DNA of 23,650 nucleotides from Porphyromonadaceae bacterium UBA4262 (GTDB lineage: Bacteria > Bacteroidota > Bacteroidia > Bacteroidales > Muribaculaceae): the NCBI GenBank assembly GCA_002396085.1, contig DGWI01000050.1:377-24026 (forward strand), given 5' to 3'. A program made the position numbers and the translations under genes. Positions 21,848-23,650 of this stretch are shown here, one piece after another. Under the pieces are notes generated by a model. That model made no database searches. It was not told the origin of the DNA and was given only the letters and a program-made list of their open reading frames with translations. Within the stretch, counting starts at the first letter, position 1. Each line of letters starts with the position of its first letter.

Positions 21848-23122
21848 TTACTTGGCCATCTCCTCAAACGAGCGCTTGATGATGCCGATGGCCTCCATGA
21901 GTTCCTTCTTGTTGATGCACAACGGCGGAGCAAAACGGATGATGTCGTCGTGGGTGGGCTTGGCCAGCAGGCCATTCTCCATCATCTTCAGGCAGATGTC
22001 CCAAGCGGTCTTCTTGCCGATGGGCTTGGTGACGATGGCATTGAGCAGACCGCGACCGCGCACCTCGACGATGAAGGGCGAATGGAGTTTCTTGATCTCC
22101 TCGCGGAATATCTTACCCATCTTCTCGGCATTCTGCACAAGTTTCTCGTCCTTGACCACCTTCAGGGCCTCGACAGCCACGCGAGCGGCGAGCGGGAATC
22201 CACCGAATGTCGATCCGTGCTCACCGGGCTTGATGTTGAGCATGATGTCGTCATCGGCAAGGCAAGCCGAGACAGGCAGCACACCACCACCCAGAGCCTT
22301 GCCCAGGATGACGATGTCGGGACGGATGCCGTCGTGCTGGCTGCACAGCATCTTGCCTGTACGGGCGATACCGGTCTGCACCTCGTCGGCGATGAACAGC
22401 ACGTTGTGCTTGTGGCACAGGTCGTAGCATTTCTTCAGATAGCCATCATCGGGCACAAACACGCCAGCCTCGCCCTGGATGGGCTCGACGATGAACGCTG
22501 CTACCTCCTTGCCATATTTCTTGAGAGCGTCCTCAAGGGCCTTGGGGTCATTGTAGGGGATGCGGATGAAGCCTGGGGTGAGCGGACCGTAGTCGGCATA
22601 CGAGCTGGGGTCGTTGCTCATGGTGATGACGGTGACGGTGCGTCCGTGGAAGTTGCCCTCGCAGCAGATGATCTTCACCTTTTCGTTGTCAATACCTTTC
22701 TTGACCGTACCCCAACGACGTGCCAACTTCAGCGCGGTCTCAACGGCCTCGGCACCCGTGTTCATGGGCAGCACCTTGTCATAGCCAAAGTACTGGTGGA
22801 TAAACTTCTCGTACTCGCAGAATGCGTCGTTGTAGAATGCGCGCGAGGTCAAGCACAGCATGTCGGCCTGATCCTTGAGCGCCTTGACGATGCGCGGATG
22901 GCAGTGCCCCTGATTGACTGCCGAGTAGGACGAGAGGAAGTCAAAGTATTTCTTGCCCTCGACATCCCACACATAGATGCCCTCGCCACGGTGCAGCACC
23001 ACGGGCAGCGGATGATAGTTGTGAGCGCCATAGCGGTTCTCAAGCGCCATGAGTCGCTTGCTCTCGGTCTGAGTTCTCTTTACTGTCTTAGTTTCTGGTT
23101 TAGTCTTCTTAGTTGTTGCCAT
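21848..23122 (-). CDS. rocD: Ornithine--oxo-acid aminotransferase
   Basis: The product is 424 aa, class III fold-type I aminotransferase. The block YGAHNYHPLPVVLHRGEGIY (31-50) and the following FLSSYSAVNQGHCHP are characteristic of ornithine aminotransferase rather than acetylornithine aminotransferase. PLP-site residues: NTGAEAVE (121-128), IVEPIQGEAG (211-220), ADEVQTG (245-251, D246) and K275 in LGKALGGG. It interconverts ornithine and 2-oxoglutarate with glutamate semialdehyde and glutamate, linking arginine/ornithine to proline metabolism. The first 24 residues are a lysine- and threonine-rich extension not needed by the fold. Translation could instead begin at M25 (23048-23050), but the upstream ATG is kept because the frame is open and continuous. 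Confidence 0.93.
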   Translation of the reverse strand: MATTKKTKPETKTVKRTQTESKRLMALENRYGAHNYHPLPVVLHRGEGIYVWDVEGKKYFDFLSSYSAVNQGHCHPRIVKALKDQADMLCLTSRAFYNDAFCEYEKFIHQYFGYDKVLPMNTGAEAVETALKLARRWGTVKKGIDNEKVKIICCEGNFHGRTVTVITMSNDPSSYADYGPLTPGFIRIPYNDPKALEDALKKYGKEVAAFIVEPIQGEAGVFVPDDGYLKKCYDLCHKHNVLFIADEVQTGIARTGKMLCSQHDGIRPDIVILGKALGGGVLPVSACLADDDIMLNIKPGEHGSTFGGFPLAARVAVEALKVVKDEKLVQNAEKMGKIFREEIKKLHSPFIVEVRGRGLLNAIVTKPIGKKTAWDICLKMMENGLLAKPTHDDIIRFAPPLCINKKELMEAIGIIKRSFEEMAK

Positions 23123-23157
23123 AATTTTTTGTAAATGTGGTTTAATGAATTGCGTGG

Positions 23158-23165
23158 CAAAATTA
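23158..23165 (-). promoter_or_regulatory. Candidate -7 promoter element for rocD
   Basis: The minus strand reads TAATTTTG, matching TAnnTTTG, 36 bases ahead of the start codon. The -33 position is unclear. Confidence 0.4.
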
Positions 23166-23184
23166 CACTTTTTTCTTTACAATC

Positions 23185-23370
23185 CTAACATATTTCGCAA
23201 ATATTTTCACTTATGCCATCATTTTTCTCAAATCTTCTCAGCCATGCGTCGCCCGGCGTCGTAGGCTCGCTGCAGGCAACCCAACAGCATTTTTCTTAAA
23301 GATAGTTTCGCTCAAACCATTCGCTCAGCCCTGTGCGGTCGGTGAATGTCATCAGGTTCTTGACTTCCAT
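23185..23370 (-). pseudogene. Remnant of a YdeI/OmpD-associated-family gene
   Basis: From an ATG at 23368-23370 the minus strand reads MEVKNLMTFTDRTGLSEWFE and then RNYL, before a TAA at 23296-23298. Reading on in the same frame gives EKCCWVACSEPTTPGDAWLRRF, until a TAG at 23185-23187. Both parts resemble the start of YdeI-like proteins as I recall them (a T-F-TDR...W-E motif followed by KECWV). A single in-frame stop therefore interrupts the first 35 or so codons, and the rest of a gene of about 190 codons is missing. The family assignment is from memory of the motif and is moderate. The piece is GC-rich compared with the AT-rich DNA on either side. Confidence 0.5.
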
Positions 23371-23405
23371 ACGATATATATTGACTTTGTTTGCTAAATT
23401 GGAAT

Positions 23406-23650
23406 TTATAGGTTTCTGATCAATGATAAATCACCACTTGACAAGGCTTTGAAGTTACGTTCTATCTTCTCTATGTCCCAATCCCACCATTTCAGTTGCA
23501 GCAGATAGGCGATGAATTCGTTGTCAAAACGCATCCTGACCACTCGGCAGGGATTTCCCACGGCAACAGCGTATGGAGGAATGTCTGAGGCAACAACAGA
23601 GTTGGCTCCGATAATTGCTCCGTCACCTATGTGAACGCCTGGCATGATGG
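23406..23650 (-). CDS. Hexapeptide-repeat acetyltransferase, XAT/CatB-like (3' part)
   Basis: Only the C-terminal 80 or so residues are in the window; the frame is open to the edge, so the methionine at 23643-23645 is internal. The text IMPGVHIGDGAIIGANSVVASDI is the last turns of a left-handed parallel beta-helix. It is followed by PPYAVAVGNPCRVVRMRFDN, the usual exit of these acetyltransferases, and a helical tail with LKWWDWDIEKIERN and SGDLSLI. The WWDWD tail is typical of the xenobiotic/streptogramin (CatB, Vat) group, which also contains sugar O-acetyltransferases of surface-polysaccharide clusters. The acceptor cannot be decided. Base composition is more AT-rich than the rest of the window, compatible with a transferred or polysaccharide locus beginning here. 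Confidence 0.8.
   Translation of the reverse strand, partial: IMPGVHIGDGAIIGANSVVASDIPPYAVAVGNPCRVVRMRFDNEFIAYLLQLKWWDWDIEKIERNFKALSSGDLSLIRNL

Noticed and set aside
21791..23134. 447-codon plus-strand frame opposite ornithine aminotransferase
   Set aside because: It begins inside the terminator hairpin and has no family motif. The minus strand encodes a complete class III aminotransferase.

Overview
The window looks like chromosomal DNA from a Bacteroidales bacterium. Muribaculaceae or Prevotellaceae are plausible, but the sequence alone does not settle the family. Coding DNA is fairly GC-rich and intergenic DNA is AT-rich. Several genes are preceded by the Bacteroidetes -7 element TAnnTTTG. 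The protein repertoire is typical of the order: a TPR protein paired with an outer-membrane barrel, a dockerin-bearing secreted nuclease, an M16 peptidase, a zinc-finger-free sigma/membrane-protein pair, and ornithine aminotransferase. No rRNA, tRNA, intact transposase, CRISPR array or prophage gene was seen.

Layout. 1-1641 (minus): 5' part of a flavodoxin-like reductase, a gap holding a dispersed repeat, and a membrane-anchored metallophosphoesterase. 1896-3080 (plus): an iron-type alcohol dehydrogenase, convergent with a minus-strand run at 3114-9923. That run, in transcription order, is a 1001-aa periplasmic TPR protein, an outer-membrane beta-barrel, and one continuous frame joining HPPK (FolK) to a RecD-like helicase. 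10154-10609 (plus): Bcp-type peroxiredoxin, followed by a probable stand-alone small RNA at about 10828-10979. 11024-14441 (minus): a secreted metallophosphoesterase, a second copy of the dispersed repeat, and a secreted DNA/RNA non-specific endonuclease with an N-terminal dockerin pair. 14658-17483 (minus): secreted M16 metallopeptidase. 17731-18924 (plus): class I/II aminotransferase. 19057-20161 (plus): ECF sigma factor and a four-helix membrane protein. 20299-21093 (plus): thymidylate synthase. 21094-21847: a 754-base non-coding stretch with an inverted-repeat-bounded, hairpin-rich element. 21848-23122 (minus): ornithine aminotransferase. 23185-23370: remnant of a YdeI-like gene. 23406-23650 (minus): 3' part of a hexapeptide-repeat acetyltransferase, entering from beyond the window.

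Most genes are housekeeping or envelope functions and do not form one pathway. The points of interest are mainly non-coding or architectural: a small RNA built from two similar modules that each end in a GUGA-loop hairpin; two copies of a dispersed element with inverted ends and a REP-like core; the 378-base element after thyA; the FolK-helicase fusion whose linker is a heptamer array; a perfect dyad across the thyA promoter; and an ECF-type promoter in front of the sigma gene that suggests autoregulation.
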